DNA from: Heyndrickxia sporothermodurans
GTDB lineage: Bacteria; Bacillota; Bacilli; Bacillales; Bacillaceae_C
Length of the DNA: 64,000 nt
NCBI GenBank assembly: GCA_016756695.1
Contig: CP066701.1
Coordinates: 2,136,001-2,200,000 of the forward strand
Reading direction: 5' to 3'
The notes below the pieces were generated by a model, which was not told the origin of the DNA, did no database searches, and was given only the letters and a program-made list of their open reading frames with translations. Positions 52,974 to 62,874 of this stretch are shown here, one piece after another (the first letter of the stretch is position 1; each line of letters begins with the position of its first letter). A program made the position numbers and the translations under genes.

Positions 52974-54044
52974 ATGATATACTTGACGTTGTTGTTCTGC
53001 TTTATATTATCGGTATTGGTAACTCCTTTAATCGGAAGACTCGCCATTAAATTAGGAATAACAGATAAACCAAATAATAGAAAAGTCCACAAAAAAAATA
53101 TGCCCCTTATTGGTGGGGTTGCAATATTTATAAGTTTTCTTGTAGGGTATTTTATCTTAAGACCTGTACCACAGGAAAGTGATGCGGTAGTACATGTTTC
53201 GGGGATTTTTATAGGAAGTTTCATTATTTTAATTACTGGAATTCTTGATGATAAATATGAACTTTCACCAAAATTAAAACTCCTTGGTCAAATTCTTGCC
53301 GCATTAGCTGTTGTGGTTTGGGGCGGAGTGGAACTTACAAAAATTAATCTTCCCTTCGGTGGAATTCTTTATTTCGGTTATTTCAGTATTCCATTAACGA
53401 TTTTTTGGATTGTTGCGATTACGAATGCAATTAATTTAATTGATGGCTTGGACGGCTTGGCTGCGGGTGTTTCATCCATTGCATTAATTACGATTAGCGG
53501 CATGGCGATTATTATGGGCGATATGTTCGTTGCGATTGTCGGCGGGATATTATTAGCTAGTACATTAGGATTTTTAATCTATAATTTCCATCCGGCGAAA
53601 ATATTTATGGGTGATACAGGGGCACTGTTTTTAGGATATATGATTGCCGTTTTATCCTTGCTCGGTTTCAAGAACATTACCTTTATCTCTTTAGTCATTC
53701 CTGTCATTATATTAGGAGTACCGTTATCGGATACATTCTTTGCAATCATACGTAGATTTTTAAATAAACAACCATTTTCAAGTGCTGATAAGTCACATCT
53801 ACATCATTGTTTATTACGAGTAGGTTTTTCTCATCGACAAACCGTTTTAGTCATTTATGCGATTGCTGCACTATTTGGTTTAGCGGCAATCATCTTTTCC
53901 ATGTCGACGATGTGGGGATCATTAATCATAGTTGCCGTTTTGCTTCTGGCAATTGAAATTTTCGTGGAAAGCATCAATTTAGTCGGCGAGGATTACAAAC
54001 CACTTTTAAAATATGTAAGACCGAAAAAATCACCAAATCAGTAA
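52974..54044 (+). CDS. tagO: undecaprenyl-phosphate GlcNAc-1-phosphate transferase TagO
   Basis: 356 residues with about 10-11 membrane helices. Mg and prenyl-phosphate motifs: ITDKPNNRKVHKK near 30, DDKYELSPK near 91, NLIDGLDGLAAG near 153, FMGDTGALFLG near 212 and HLHHCLLR near 274. TagO starts synthesis of wall teichoic acid and other wall glycopolymers. It is followed by the convergent yvyE and near degSU, as in B. subtilis. Confidence 0.95.
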   Translation: MIYLTLLFCFILSVLVTPLIGRLAIKLGITDKPNNRKVHKKNMPLIGGVAIFISFLVGYFILRPVPQESDAVVHVSGIFIGSFIILITGILDDKYELSPKLKLLGQILAALAVVVWGGVELTKINLPFGGILYFGYFSIPLTIFWIVAITNAINLIDGLDGLAAGVSSIALITISGMAIIMGDMFVAIVGGILLASTLGFLIYNFHPAKIFMGDTGALFLGYMIAVLSLLGFKNITFISLVIPVIILGVPLSDTFFAIIRRFLNKQPFSSADKSHLHHCLLRVGFSHRQTVLVIYAIAALFGLAAIIFSMSTMWGSLIIVAVLLLAIEIFVESINLVGEDYKPLLKYVRPKKSPNQ

Positions 54045-54058
54045 TAGACAAACAAAAG

Positions 54059-54097
54059 GGCCAGTACAGTTCACGAACTATACTGGCCTTTATTTTT
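54059..54097. terminator. bidirectional terminator between tagO and yvyE
   Basis: AAGGGCCAGTACAGTTC and the partly complementary GAACTATACTGGCCTTTATTTT. Confidence 0.85.
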
Positions 54098-54108
54098 TCT
54101 CTTCGCTT

Positions 54109-54741
54109 TTATACATCAATTTCAAGATATAATGATTCCCCAATGGTTATTTTCGCTTGTCCGTTCGTTAACTCGGTCATCCACTGTGTAAAGGTTTCTG
54201 TTTGTTCTTCCTTCACATACGTCTCGATTTCCACTTGATCTAGGTAATGTATATCTTTAATTGAATAGATGGAGGAACGCAGTTCATTTTCAACTTTTCC
54301 AAGCCATGTATAATCGATTTTTGTTCGGACTGTACACATTAGTGTTCGTTCAACAACACCGGTAACATTAATTCCTTCCGATGTTGATTTTCCATATGCA
54401 CGAATGAGGCCACCGGTTCCTAGCTTAATACCGCCAAAATATCTTGTCACTACGACAACCGTATCTTTTAAATCACGTTTTTTCAATACTTCAAGCATCG
54501 GCACACCGGCTGTACCACTCGGCTCGCCATCATCATTTGCCTTTTGAATTTGATTTTGCTGCCCAATCATATACGCAGAACAATTATGTGTCGCATTCCA
54601 ATGTTTTTTCTTTATATCTTGAATAAACGTCAGCGCTTCCTCTTCGGTTGTTGCACGATTCACGTGGGCAATAAACCTTGATTTTTGAATAATGATTTCG
54701 TGTTCGCCCGCACCTTTTACCGTATAATACTGCCTTAACAT
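54109..54741 (-). CDS. yvyE: YigZ/YvyE-family protein (IMPACT fold)
   Basis: 210 residues. The N-terminal UPF0029 domain carries the motif DDGEPSGTAGVPMLEVL near 69, with YFGGIKLGTGGLIRAYG near 104. The C-terminal part is the DUF1949-type extension. Its family relates to eukaryotic IMPACT; bacterial function is unclear, although some members act on translation or proline peptides. Conserved position between tagO and degS. Confidence 0.92.
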   Translation of the reverse strand: MLRQYYTVKGAGEHEIIIQKSRFIAHVNRATTEEEALTFIQDIKKKHWNATHNCSAYMIGQQNQIQKANDDGEPSGTAGVPMLEVLKKRDLKDTVVVVTRYFGGIKLGTGGLIRAYGKSTSEGINVTGVVERTLMCTVRTKIDYTWLGKVENELRSSIYSIKDIHYLDQVEIETYVKEEQTETFTQWMTELTNGQAKITIGESLYLEIDV

Positions 54742-55139
54742 CTATGTCACTCCTAAATGAACACTTAACTATACTTTCTACTATACATAATTTATGAAAT
54801 AAATTAAATCCTTCCATCTTCAACGTCAGATGAAAATATATTTGGTATAGTGATATAATTAAAGAGATAAAGGAAATTAAGCAGTGTTTATTGAATACAT
54901 AATAGTATTAATAAAATCTTTATTTCATTTTTTTTAACTAACGGTGCACATACGCTTTTCCATTCATACAAAACGTGTCAATAGAACTGGATTTCGTAGA
55001 AGGAACTATATAATTTCCAACTTATGGTTTAGGGACATTTTCCTAACTTTTATATTGACAAACATTTCAAATAGTATCTTTTCGCAAAAAGAGGTAAAAT
55101 GACCCTAATATATACTGAGTGTACGCTGGAGGAATGAGG
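54742..55139. other. degS upstream region
   Basis: About 400 bp without a gene. A TTGACA at 55055-55060 could be a -35 but has no matching -10. GGAGG at 55128-55132 decides the degS start. Confidence 0.4.
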
Positions 55140-56282
55140 ATGGCATTAAAAAAAATTGATGCAAAGACACTTGATCAAATATTGGAAAAAATGATTGATA
55201 CCGTTGACTCTAGCAAAAATGAAATCTTCCATATTGGTGAACAATGCCGTCAAGACTATGAAACTCTCTCCGATGAACTACATGAAGTTAAGATCATGGT
55301 ATCCAAGGCAATCGAAGAGGGCGATGATCTAGAAATTAAAACTCGGCAGTCACGAAGGCGATTATCAGTCGTCAGCCAACATTTCCGTGATTATACAGAA
55401 GAACAAGTTCGTGAAGCATATGAGATCGCTCATAATTATCAAATGAAACTTTCAATGAATCGTGAGCTTGAAAAGCAGCTGCGCAGAAGAAGGGATGAAT
55501 TAGAAAGAAGACTAATTACCCTCGAGCAAACAATTGATCGCGCTAATCATTTAGTATCACAAACGAGTGTCGTTCTAAACTATTTAACAAGTGACTTAAA
55601 GGAAATAGGTAATGCATTAGAAGATGCGATAGAAAAGCAAGATTTTGGTCTTCGTGTCATTGAAGCACAAGAAGAAGAAAGAAAGCGTTTATCACGGGAA
55701 ATCCACGATGGACCGGCCCAAATGCTTGCTAATATGCTCCTTAGATCTGATTTAGTCGAGAAAGTTTATCGTGAACAAGGAATTTTAAATGCACTTGAAG
55801 AAGTACGAAGTTTAAAGAAAATGGTCCGTTCATCACTTTCAGAGGTTCGTCGTATCATCTATGATCTTCGCCCAATGGCATTAGATGATTTAGGTTTAGT
55901 TCCTACCCTCAGAAAATACTTGGAACGAACCGAAGAGTATAACAATGGGATTGTTTTCCGGTTTACCAATTTAGGTGATGAATATCGACTACCATCAAAA
56001 TATGAAGTAGCCTTGTTTCGCTTAGTTCAAGAATCCGTTCAAAACGCAATCAAACACGCGGATGCTACCGAAATTCAAGTGAAAATAGAAATGAGTAGGA
56101 ATCGAGTATTTGTCGTAATCAAAGATAATGGAAAAGGCTTTGACGTAAGGGCAAAGAAAGAAGGATCCTTTGGTCTTATGGGAATGAGAGAACGTGTCGA
56201 TATCATTGATGGTCAGATCACGATTGATTCAAAAATTGGTTCAGGAACCATCGTAACCATTCAAGTGATGTTTGACCAATAA
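55140..56282 (+). CDS. degS: two-component sensor kinase DegS
   Basis: 380 residues from ATG 55140, 7 bp after GGAGG; earlier ATG/GTG codons overlap that site. Cytoplasmic: an N-terminal coiled-coil SensorKinase domain (about 1-180), HisKA_3 with AQEEERKRLSREIHDGPAQM (phospho-His near 190), and a HATPase domain with VQNAIKHA, DNGKGFDV and GSFGLMGMRERVDI. DegS phosphorylates DegU to control exoenzymes, competence and motility. It is very close to B. subtilis DegS. degU follows after a 294-bp spacer holding a repeat, which is longer than the usual close linkage. Confidence 0.97.
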   Translation: MALKKIDAKTLDQILEKMIDTVDSSKNEIFHIGEQCRQDYETLSDELHEVKIMVSKAIEEGDDLEIKTRQSRRRLSVVSQHFRDYTEEQVREAYEIAHNYQMKLSMNRELEKQLRRRRDELERRLITLEQTIDRANHLVSQTSVVLNYLTSDLKEIGNALEDAIEKQDFGLRVIEAQEEERKRLSREIHDGPAQMLANMLLRSDLVEKVYREQGILNALEEVRSLKKMVRSSLSEVRRIIYDLRPMALDDLGLVPTLRKYLERTEEYNNGIVFRFTNLGDEYRLPSKYEVALFRLVQESVQNAIKHADATEIQVKIEMSRNRVFVVIKDNGKGFDVRAKKEGSFGLMGMRERVDIIDGQITIDSKIGSGTIVTIQVMFDQ

Positions 56283-56405
56283 AGAATGATTAATTTTGAA
56301 ATAAGCCAATGGGAATGTAGTATTATCCATGGGAAATGTAATGAATAGTAAGAAATTGTTTTTTATATAGGCAATGTTAAAGCTAATTGTTGATTTTGAC
56401 AATTT

Positions 56406-56536
56406 GTTGATTGGAGCGGAAGGTACGAGACTCCTGCGGGAAAAACGGTAGTCGGGAGACCCCGCAGGCGCGTTTAGCGCCGAGGAGGCTCCCGGACCGC
56501 CCGCGGAAAGCGAGTACCTGGAGCGGAAATCAACAG
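56406..56536. repeat. GC-rich palindromic Bacillaceae repeat between degS and degU
   Basis: The segment begins TTGATTGGAGCGGAAGGTAC and ends GTACCTGGAGCGGAAATCAA, with highly pairing GC-rich sequence between (GACTCCTGCGGG / CCCGCAGG, GCGCCGAGGAGGCTCCC). It is far more GC-rich than the flanks. I recall similar blocks in many Bacillus intergenic regions; origin and function are not known to me. Confidence 0.7.
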
Positions 56537-56576
56537 CCTAATTTAGCAGAGCCTTTAAATAAAGGAGGAGTAAGCT

Positions 56577-57257
56577 TTGTCTACTAAAATAGCAATCATT
56601 GATGATCATCAATTGTTTCGTGAAGGGGTAAAACGTATTTTAGAATTTGAAAAAACATTCGAAATCGTTGCCGAAGGTGAAGATGGGGCAAATGCTCTTC
56701 AATTAATCGAACAAACTAAGCCCGATGTTGTTTTAATGGATATTAATATGCCAAATAAAAACGGCATTGAAGCGACACGTCAATTAGTAGAAACCTATCC
56801 AGATACAAGGGTTATCATTTTATCGATTCACGATGATGAAAACTATGTTACCCATGCATTAAAAACAGGCGCCACTGGCTATCTGCTGAAAGAAATGGAT
56901 TCCGATGCCCTAATTGAAGCAGTAAAAGTAGTTGCTGATGGAGGCTCTTATTTACATCCAAAGATTACTCGTAATCTAGTAGAGGAATTTCGCCGCTTAG
57001 CAAACAGACAAAGTACAGGGACAGGCTATCAACAACCTGAAGTTGTTCGCCCACTACATCTACTTACACCACGTGAATGTGAAGTACTACAATTACTTGC
57101 TGATGGAAAAAGCAACCGTGTCATCGGAGAAACTTTATACATAAGCGAAAAAACGGTCAAAAATCACGTCAGCAACATTTTGCAAAAAATGGGTGCGAAT
57201 GACCGCACACAAGCGGTCGTTTCAGCAATCAAAAACGGCTGGGTTGAAGTACGATAA
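56577..57257 (+). CDS. degU: response regulator DegU
   Basis: 226 residues, TTG start with AAAGGAGGAG 7 bp upstream. The receiver domain has phospho-Asp in [13 protein letters not shown] near 56. The C-terminal LuxR HTH includes [20 protein letters not shown] and [19 protein letters not shown]. It closely matches B. subtilis DegU. The GC-rich repeat upstream may change co-transcription with degS. Confidence 0.97.
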   Translation: MSTKIAIIDDHQLFREGVKRILEFEKTFEIVAEGEDGANALQLIEQTKPDVVLMDINMPNKNGIEATRQLVETYPDTRVIILSIHDDENYVTHALKTGATGYLLKEMDSDALIEAVKVVADGGSYLHPKITRNLVEEFRRLANRQSTGTGYQQPEVVRPLHLLTPRECEVLQLLADGKSNRVIGETLYISEKTVKNHVSNILQKMGANDRTQAVVSAIKNGWVEVR

Positions 57258-57263
57258 TAAGAT

Positions 57264-57304
57264 TGAAAACACTCTTCTATTAGTTTAGTAGAGTGTTTTT
57301 TTTA
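57264..57304 (+). terminator. rho-independent terminator of degU
   Basis: AAAACACTCTTCTA pairs with TAGTAGAGTGTTTT, followed by a T-run. Confidence 0.88.
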
Positions 57305-57375
57305 TTCGAGTCTAAAAGTTTGTTAGCACTTTATGACCATATGCTTTTTTTAGAATAGTATTTTAGGTTTTAGTG

Positions 57376-57712
57376 GGAAGGATAAGGCGGTATAAAGCCC
57401 AAGATGAATTGAGAAAGTAGATCTTGGTTATTAAAGAGTGAGAATGAAGCCCAAGATGGTTAGCGAAAGAGGAACTTGGTCGTCAAAGAGTGGGAATGAA
57501 GCCCAAGATGGTTAGCGAAAGAGGAACTTGGTCGTCAAAGAGTGGGAATGAGTCCCAAGATGGTTAGCGAAAGTAGAACTTGGTCGTCAAAGAGTGAGAA
57601 TGAAGCCCAAGATGGTTAGCGAAAGAGGAACTTGGTCGTCAAAGAGTGGGAATGAAGCCCAAGACGGTTAGCGAAAGCGAATCTTTGTCATCAAAGACAA
57701 GGAATGATAACC
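57376..57712. repeat. tandem array of about six 52-bp units
   Basis: The CCCAAG of successive units starts at 57398, 57450, 57502, 57554, 57606 and 57658, exactly 52 bp apart. The first and last units are more diverged. Each unit holds CCAAG and CTTGG, so neighbouring halves can pair in two registers. The period is not a multiple of three and the array is not open in any frame, so it is non-coding. It lies between degU and the trehalose operon. Confidence 0.92.
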
Positions 57713-57762
57713 AGGTAGCTACTATTGAACACCCTCCCTTTCTAACATTTTATAATTTTTTA

Positions 57763-57791
57763 TTGACCAACTTGTATATACAGGTTATTAT
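57763..57791 (+). promoter_or_regulatory. tre operon promoter
   Basis: TTGACC (57763-57768), a 17-bp spacer containing the first operator, and TATTAT (57786-57791). Confidence 0.6.
57771..57784. promoter_or_regulatory. TreR operator 1
   Basis: CTTGTATATACAGG, close to the tre operator TTGTATATACAA known from B. subtilis. It lies between the -35 and -10 boxes. Confidence 0.8.
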
Positions 57792-57808
57792 AAAACTATA
57801 AATTTTAT

Positions 57809-57822
57809 CTTGTATATACAGG
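57809..57822. promoter_or_regulatory. TreR operator 2
   Basis: A second identical CTTGTATATACAGG 38 bp downstream of the first, downstream of the -10 box. Confidence 0.8.
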
Positions 57823-57834
57823 TAATGGAATTTC

Positions 57835-57849
57835 ATGTAAGCGGTATAA
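57835..57849. promoter_or_regulatory. candidate cre (CcpA) site
   Basis: ATGTAAGCGGTATAA matches the cre consensus WTGNAANCGNWWNCA at all but one fixed position. Its location downstream of the promoter fits catabolite repression. Confidence 0.55.
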
Positions 57850-57951
57850 AATAGAATGCTATTATCCTATTTTATAAAATTGTAACCGCCTACAAATTAT
57901 AAGAAAATCGTATTGTTTTCCTGTGAAAACAATAACTGGAGGATGGAACAA

Positions 57952-59352
57952 ATGAGTGTAAAAACGTCTGCAGAGCAAATCGTGACGGCGATTGGTGGAA
58001 AAGAAAATATTGCCGCGGCAACGCATTGTGTCACACGCCTACGTTTTGCTTTGAAAGATGAAAGCGTTGTAGATAAAGAAACTCTTGAAAAAATCGATCT
58101 AGTAAAAGGCTCATTTTCAGCAAATGGCCAGTACCAAGTGGTCATCGGTCAAGGAACCGTTGATAAAGTTTATCATGAAATGGTGAAAATTACTGGAATT
58201 GGTGAATCCTCAAAGGAAGAGATAAAAGACGCGGCTGCACAGAAGTTAAATCCAATTCAGAGGGCGGTTAAAACACTTGCTGATATTTTCATCCCAATCC
58301 TTCCGGCAATTGTAACAGCCGGTCTTCTAATGGGAATCAACAATATTTTGACAGGCCAGGATATTTTCTTTGATAAAAAATCACTTGTTGATGTGTATCC
58401 ACAGTGGAAAGATTTTGCTGGCATCATTAACTTAATTGCTAATACTGCTTTTACCTTTTTACCAGGCTTAATTGGTTGGTCGGCAGTGAAAAAATTTGGT
58501 GGGAATCCGTTATTGGGGATCGTTCTTGGCTTAATGCTCGTCCATCCAGACTTACTTAATGCCTGGGCGTACGGATCTACAAAAGAGATTCCTACATGGA
58601 ATTTATTCGGTTTAGATATTCAAAAAGTTGGTTATCAAGGGCAGGTATTACCAGTATTAGTCGCATCCTATGTACTTGCTAAACTAGAAATATTCTTGAA
58701 AAAGCGAATTCCAGATGCCTTTCAACTATTACTAGTTGCACCGATTGTTTTATTGATTACTGGTTTTCTATCATTTATCGTTATTGGACCTATCACATTT
58801 GCGATTGCGAATGTGATCACAGATGCAGTTGTTGGCATTTTCCATGCTGCACCGGCATTAGGTGGACTAATCTACGGTTTGCTTTATGCGCCATTAGTCA
58901 TTACAGGTATGCACCATACATTTTTAGCAGTTGACCTACAATTAATCGGTTCAACAGGTTCTACATTCCTTTGGCCGATGTTGGCATTATCAAATATTGC
59001 ACAAGGATCTGCAGCATTAGGGATGATGTTTGCAACAAGAGATGAAAAACTAAAAGGACTATCACTAACATCAGCGATTTCTGCTTACTTAGGTATTACG
59101 GAACCAGCGATGTTTGGAGTGAACTTACGCTTCCGTTTTGCCTTTATCGCAGCGATTGTCGGTTCAGCCATTGGCGGCATGTTTATTACACTAAATGGCG
59201 TAAAAGCAGCATCTGTAGGTGTTGGTGGATTACCGGGATTCCTATCGATTTTCCCGCAAAACTGGGGAGCATTCTTTATCGGTATGGGAATCGCTATCAT
59301 TATCCCATTTGTTCTTACAATCGTATTCGCGAAATTAAGAAAAACAAAGTAA
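57952..59352 (+). CDS. treP: PTS trehalose-specific EIIBC
   Basis: 466 residues from ATG 57952 (GGAGG 9 bp upstream; earlier in-frame starts are shadowed by it). EIIB domain about 1-90 with phospho-Cys in ATHCVTRLRF near 25, then an EIIC domain with about ten membrane helices (LPAIVTAGLLMGINN near 112, GMHHTFLAVDLQLI near 318, GITEPAMFGVNL near 380). It lacks EIIA, so it relies on another protein for phosphate, as in B. subtilis. It imports trehalose as trehalose-6-P. Confidence 0.95.
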   Translation: MSVKTSAEQIVTAIGGKENIAAATHCVTRLRFALKDESVVDKETLEKIDLVKGSFSANGQYQVVIGQGTVDKVYHEMVKITGIGESSKEEIKDAAAQKLNPIQRAVKTLADIFIPILPAIVTAGLLMGINNILTGQDIFFDKKSLVDVYPQWKDFAGIINLIANTAFTFLPGLIGWSAVKKFGGNPLLGIVLGLMLVHPDLLNAWAYGSTKEIPTWNLFGLDIQKVGYQGQVLPVLVASYVLAKLEIFLKKRIPDAFQLLLVAPIVLLITGFLSFIVIGPITFAIANVITDAVVGIFHAAPALGGLIYGLLYAPLVITGMHHTFLAVDLQLIGSTGSTFLWPMLALSNIAQGSAALGMMFATRDEKLKGLSLTSAISAYLGITEPAMFGVNLRFRFAFIAAIVGSAIGGMFITLNGVKAASVGVGGLPGFLSIFPQNWGAFFIGMGIAIIIPFVLTIVFAKLRKTK

Positions 59353-59429
59353 TTTTTAATAGAGGGGGTCTCATTAGTATTAGAGACACCCTCAGCCTAT
59401 TTATTCTATGAAAAAAGTGGTGATATTAA

Positions 59430-61103
59430 ATGAAGCAACCTTGGTGGAAGAAAGCAACAGTGTATCAGATCTATCCGAAAAGTTTTTATGATACTACTGG
59501 GAATGGAGTTGGTGATCTACAAGGGATTATTAAGAAGCTAGATTACTTGAAAGAACTAGGGATTGATGTCATTTGGCTAACTCCGATTTATAGCTCCCCG
59601 CAAAATGATAATGGGTATGACATTAGCGATTACTATGAAATTCATGAACCATATGGAACGATGGAGGATTTTGAATCACTCCTTGAAGAAGCACATTCAC
59701 GTGAAATAAAAGTCATCATGGACATCGTTGTCAATCACACGTCAACAGAGCACAAATGGTTTAAGGAAGCATGTTCAGCAAAAGACAATCCATATCGTGA
59801 TTTTTATATTTGGAAGGATGCTAATCCCGATGGCAGTGAGCCGAATAATTGGGAGTCAAAGTTCGGAGGCTCTGCATGGAAGCTGGATGAGAAAACAGGG
59901 CAATATTATTTGCATTTATTTGATGTCACTCAAGCAGATTTAAACTGGGAAAACGAGAAAGTACGCAGAGAAGTTTATAAGATGATGAACTATTGGTTTG
60001 AAAAAGGAGTAGATGGTTTTCGATTAGATGTAATCAATCTCATTTCGAAAAATCAAGATTTTCCTAATGATTCAATAGGTGACGGACGAAAATTTTATAC
60101 GGATGGACCTCGTGTACATGAATTTTTATATGAGGCGAATCGTGAAGTTTTTGCAAAACATGATACGATGACAGTGGGCGAAATGTCATCAACAACAATT
60201 GACCATTGTATTAACTATTCGAACCCAGAACGAAACGAATTAAGTATGACTTTTAATTTTCATCATTTGAAAGTGGATTACGCAAATGGGGACAAATGGA
60301 CAGTAGCCGATTTTGATTTTATTAAACTAAAACAAATCCTCTCTGAATGGCAAACAGAAATGTATAAGGGTGGCGGATGGAATGCATTATTCTGGTGTAA
60401 TCATGACCAACCGCGAATTGTCTCACGCTACGGGGATGATGGTGCGTATTGGAAAGAATCAGCAAAAATGCTAGCAACGACGATTCATCTAATGCAAGGG
60501 ACCCCGTATATTTATCAAGGGGAAGAGATCGGGATGACCAATCCAAAGTTTCAGCGGATTGAGGATTATCGGGATGTGGAAACCTTGAATGCCTATAAAA
60601 AAATGCATGAAGAGGGATTATCTGAAGAAATGATTATTTCTATTTTACAAGAAAAATCCCGTGATAATTCTCGTACCCCAGTTCAATGGACAAGTGATTT
60701 AAATGCGGGATTTACGGAAGGAATCCCTTGGATAAATGTGGCATCAAATTATAAGGAAATAAACGTGGAACGAGCATTGCAAGATAAAGATTCTCTCTTT
60801 TATCATTATCAAAAACTGATTCAATTGCGAAAACAATACGATCTCATTACTTATGGTGAATATGAACTCATTTTAAATAATCACCCGCGTATTTTTGCTT
60901 ATTTGCGAAATGGCGATAATGAGAAGCTGCTCGTCGTTAATAATTTTTATGGAAAAGAGACAAGCTTTGAATTACCGGAAGAAATTCAGTTAGAAGGTTT
61001 TACAAGTGAGATTTTGATATCCAATTATTCAGATTCGACGTCCCACTTTCACCATGTACGATTACGCCCTTATGAATCTATCGTGTATTACCTGAAAAAA
61101 TAA
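59430..61103 (+). CDS. treA: trehalose-6-phosphate hydrolase TreA
   Basis: 557 residues, GH13. Motifs: VVNHTSTEHKWF near 99, nucleophile Asp in GVDGFRLDVINL near 198, acid/base Glu in TVGEMSS near 252 and CNHDQPRIVSRYGDD near 321. It splits trehalose-6-P into glucose and glucose-6-P in the cytoplasm. It is the second gene of the treP-treA-treR operon. Confidence 0.95.
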   Translation: MKQPWWKKATVYQIYPKSFYDTTGNGVGDLQGIIKKLDYLKELGIDVIWLTPIYSSPQNDNGYDISDYYEIHEPYGTMEDFESLLEEAHSREIKVIMDIVVNHTSTEHKWFKEACSAKDNPYRDFYIWKDANPDGSEPNNWESKFGGSAWKLDEKTGQYYLHLFDVTQADLNWENEKVRREVYKMMNYWFEKGVDGFRLDVINLISKNQDFPNDSIGDGRKFYTDGPRVHEFLYEANREVFAKHDTMTVGEMSSTTIDHCINYSNPERNELSMTFNFHHLKVDYANGDKWTVADFDFIKLKQILSEWQTEMYKGGGWNALFWCNHDQPRIVSRYGDDGAYWKESAKMLATTIHLMQGTPYIYQGEEIGMTNPKFQRIEDYRDVETLNAYKKMHEEGLSEEMIISILQEKSRDNSRTPVQWTSDLNAGFTEGIPWINVASNYKEINVERALQDKDSLFYHYQKLIQLRKQYDLITYGEYELILNNHPRIFAYLRNGDNEKLLVVNNFYGKETSFELPEEIQLEGFTSEILISNYSDSTSHFHHVRLRPYESIVYYLKK

Positions 61104-61171
61104 GCATTGTTTAAATAGACAAATATTTGTACAATATCCTTGAATGTTTGCAATCATAGTGGGTGATAATG

Positions 61172-61888
61172 ATGCGTGAAAATAAATTTTTAGCTATATA
61201 CGATGATTTAGTTGACCAAATCCAGTCAGGAGAAATCAAGCCAAGTACGAAGCTGCCTTCAGAAAATGAGATGGTCGAGCAATATGGAACTTCTCGTGAA
61301 ACTGTACGGAAAGCATTAAACCTTTTGTCGCAAAATGGATTCATTCAAAAAATAAAAGGCAAAGGTTCATTTACGCTTGATGTTAGAAAATTTGATTTCC
61401 CTGTTTCCGGTTTGGTTAGTTTTAAAGAATTGGTAGACAAAATGGGTAAACCATGGAAAACAATCGTTTATGAAATGGCTTTGGAAAATGCAAACTCATA
61501 CATTCAAAAACAATTGAATGTTAAGGGCAATGAACAAGTTTGGAAAATCGCCCGTGCACGGGAATTAGACGGGGAACGAATTATTCTTGATAAAGACTAT
61601 GTTCGCCAAGCATTTGTCCCTACCTTATCAAAGGAAACATGTGAAGGATCGCTATTTTCCTATTTTGAAGGTGAGCTCGGACTAAAAATCAGCTTTGCCA
61701 AAAAAGAAATATCGGTAGACGAACCGACAGAAGAAGACTATAGATACCTAGACTTAAAAGACTACAAACATATCGTCGTCGTCAAAAACTACATCTACCT
61801 AGAAGACGCCAGCCTCTTCCAATACACCGAATCCCGCCACAGACTCGACAAATTCCGCTTCGTCGACTTCGCCCGAAGAGGCCACTAA
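61172..61888 (+). CDS. treR: trehalose operon repressor TreR (GntR family)
   Basis: 238 residues from ATG 61172 (other starts at 61163 and 61169 overlap the GTGGGTGA). N-terminal winged HTH: LPSENEMVEQYGTSRETVRK near 28 and GKGSF. C-terminal UTRA effector domain. In B. subtilis TreR is released by trehalose-6-P. Two matching operators lie before treP. Confidence 0.93.
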   Translation: MRENKFLAIYDDLVDQIQSGEIKPSTKLPSENEMVEQYGTSRETVRKALNLLSQNGFIQKIKGKGSFTLDVRKFDFPVSGLVSFKELVDKMGKPWKTIVYEMALENANSYIQKQLNVKGNEQVWKIARARELDGERIILDKDYVRQAFVPTLSKETCEGSLFSYFEGELGLKISFAKKEISVDEPTEEDYRYLDLKDYKHIVVVKNYIYLEDASLFQYTESRHRLDKFRFVDFARRGH

Positions 61889-61930
61889 GCATCTGCCCAA
61901 CCAGCAGATGCCTTTTTGCATACCTCCAAT

Positions 61931-62004
61931 AAAGTGTCAGGCACCATTTATACATAAATTCGCATAAATATTCACCATTCTGCATAAATGGCGCCTGACA
62001 CTTT
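61931..62004. repeat. REP-like long inverted repeat
   Basis: AAAGTGTCAGGCACCATTTA (from 61931) is inverted, with two mismatches in 24 bp, at the right arm ending 62004 (GGCGCCTGACACTTT). Inner repeats TACATAAAT, GCATAAAT and TGCATAAAT link it to the copies at 10184 and 17030. Confidence 0.88.
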
Positions 62005-62116
62005 AAACTAAATTTGTAGTATTTTCTACATATGGCTGTAGTTTGTTGTAGGTTGGGGTGATTTTCTTTAAAATAGGGGAATAGTGAACTATATTTATTT
62101 TTGGAAGGTGTGTATT

Positions 62117-62689
62117 ATGAAAAGGTTAAATAAATGGATGTTATTTCTTGTGATCATGTTGGTTGGTTCGATTATGCTTGCTGCATGTGGGAAGGATGAA
62201 AAAACGGAGAAGAAAAGCGAAACGAACACAGCGACGGAAAGTAAGAAACAAAATCAACAAACACCGCCTAATGAATCAACTGTTTCTGATGCTGCACCAC
62301 CAATAAAGGAAGCGGAAAATCTTCCGGCAAAAGAAAAAAAAGCACTGCTGGCCGTTTTGGATCAACATATTTCCACATTCAATAAAAAAGATTTATCAGG
62401 ATATATGGATACCGTTTCAAAAAATCCAACCTCGTTTAAATATGATGAAGAAAAAGCTTATATGAAAAACATTTTTGATACGATGAATATCCAAATTAAA
62501 CCGGAGAATGTTGTTATCATCGATTATAAAAAAACAGAAGCAAATATTTTCACCCAAATGAAAACGATCGTTTCCGAAGCAGGAAAAAAGAAAAAAAAGA
62601 TAGAGAAAGTTAGTCGTCAAATCAACACTTTTCGAAAAGAAGACGGAAAATGGAAACTTATCGCGACGTACGCAATGGAAACGAAGTAA
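62117..62689 (+). CDS. lipoprotein with NTF2-like C-terminal domain
   Basis: 190 residues from ATG 62117 (TTGGAAGGTG upstream). Lipobox LAACG with Cys near 24, then a Lys/Glu/Thr-rich linker and a C-terminal fold of about 115 residues (LLAVLDQHISTFNKKDLSGYMDTVSKN start) like SnoaL/NTF2-type domains. It is anchored to the outer face of the membrane; function unknown. Confidence 0.85.
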   Translation: MKRLNKWMLFLVIMLVGSIMLAACGKDEKTEKKSETNTATESKKQNQQTPPNESTVSDAAPPIKEAENLPAKEKKALLAVLDQHISTFNKKDLSGYMDTVSKNPTSFKYDEEKAYMKNIFDTMNIQIKPENVVIIDYKKTEANIFTQMKTIVSEAGKKKKKIEKVSRQINTFRKEDGKWKLIATYAMETK

Positions 62690-62874
62690 GAACTTCGAAC
62701 ATATTTCCGTAAAAAAAACGTTAACCTGAAAGTTGCTGAATGACCATTTTCATTAGTTTTTTGAGACAAAAACAACAAATTTTTCAAAAAGAGCAGGCTA
62801 AAAAACTTGCATGGAATTTTTTTTCTTTTATAATGAAGGTATTGTGAAATAAAGTTTGAAAGGCGGCATATGAC

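Noticed and set aside
57376-57712. CRISPR array
   Set aside because: The whole 52-bp unit is repeated, with no unique spacers and no cas genes nearby.
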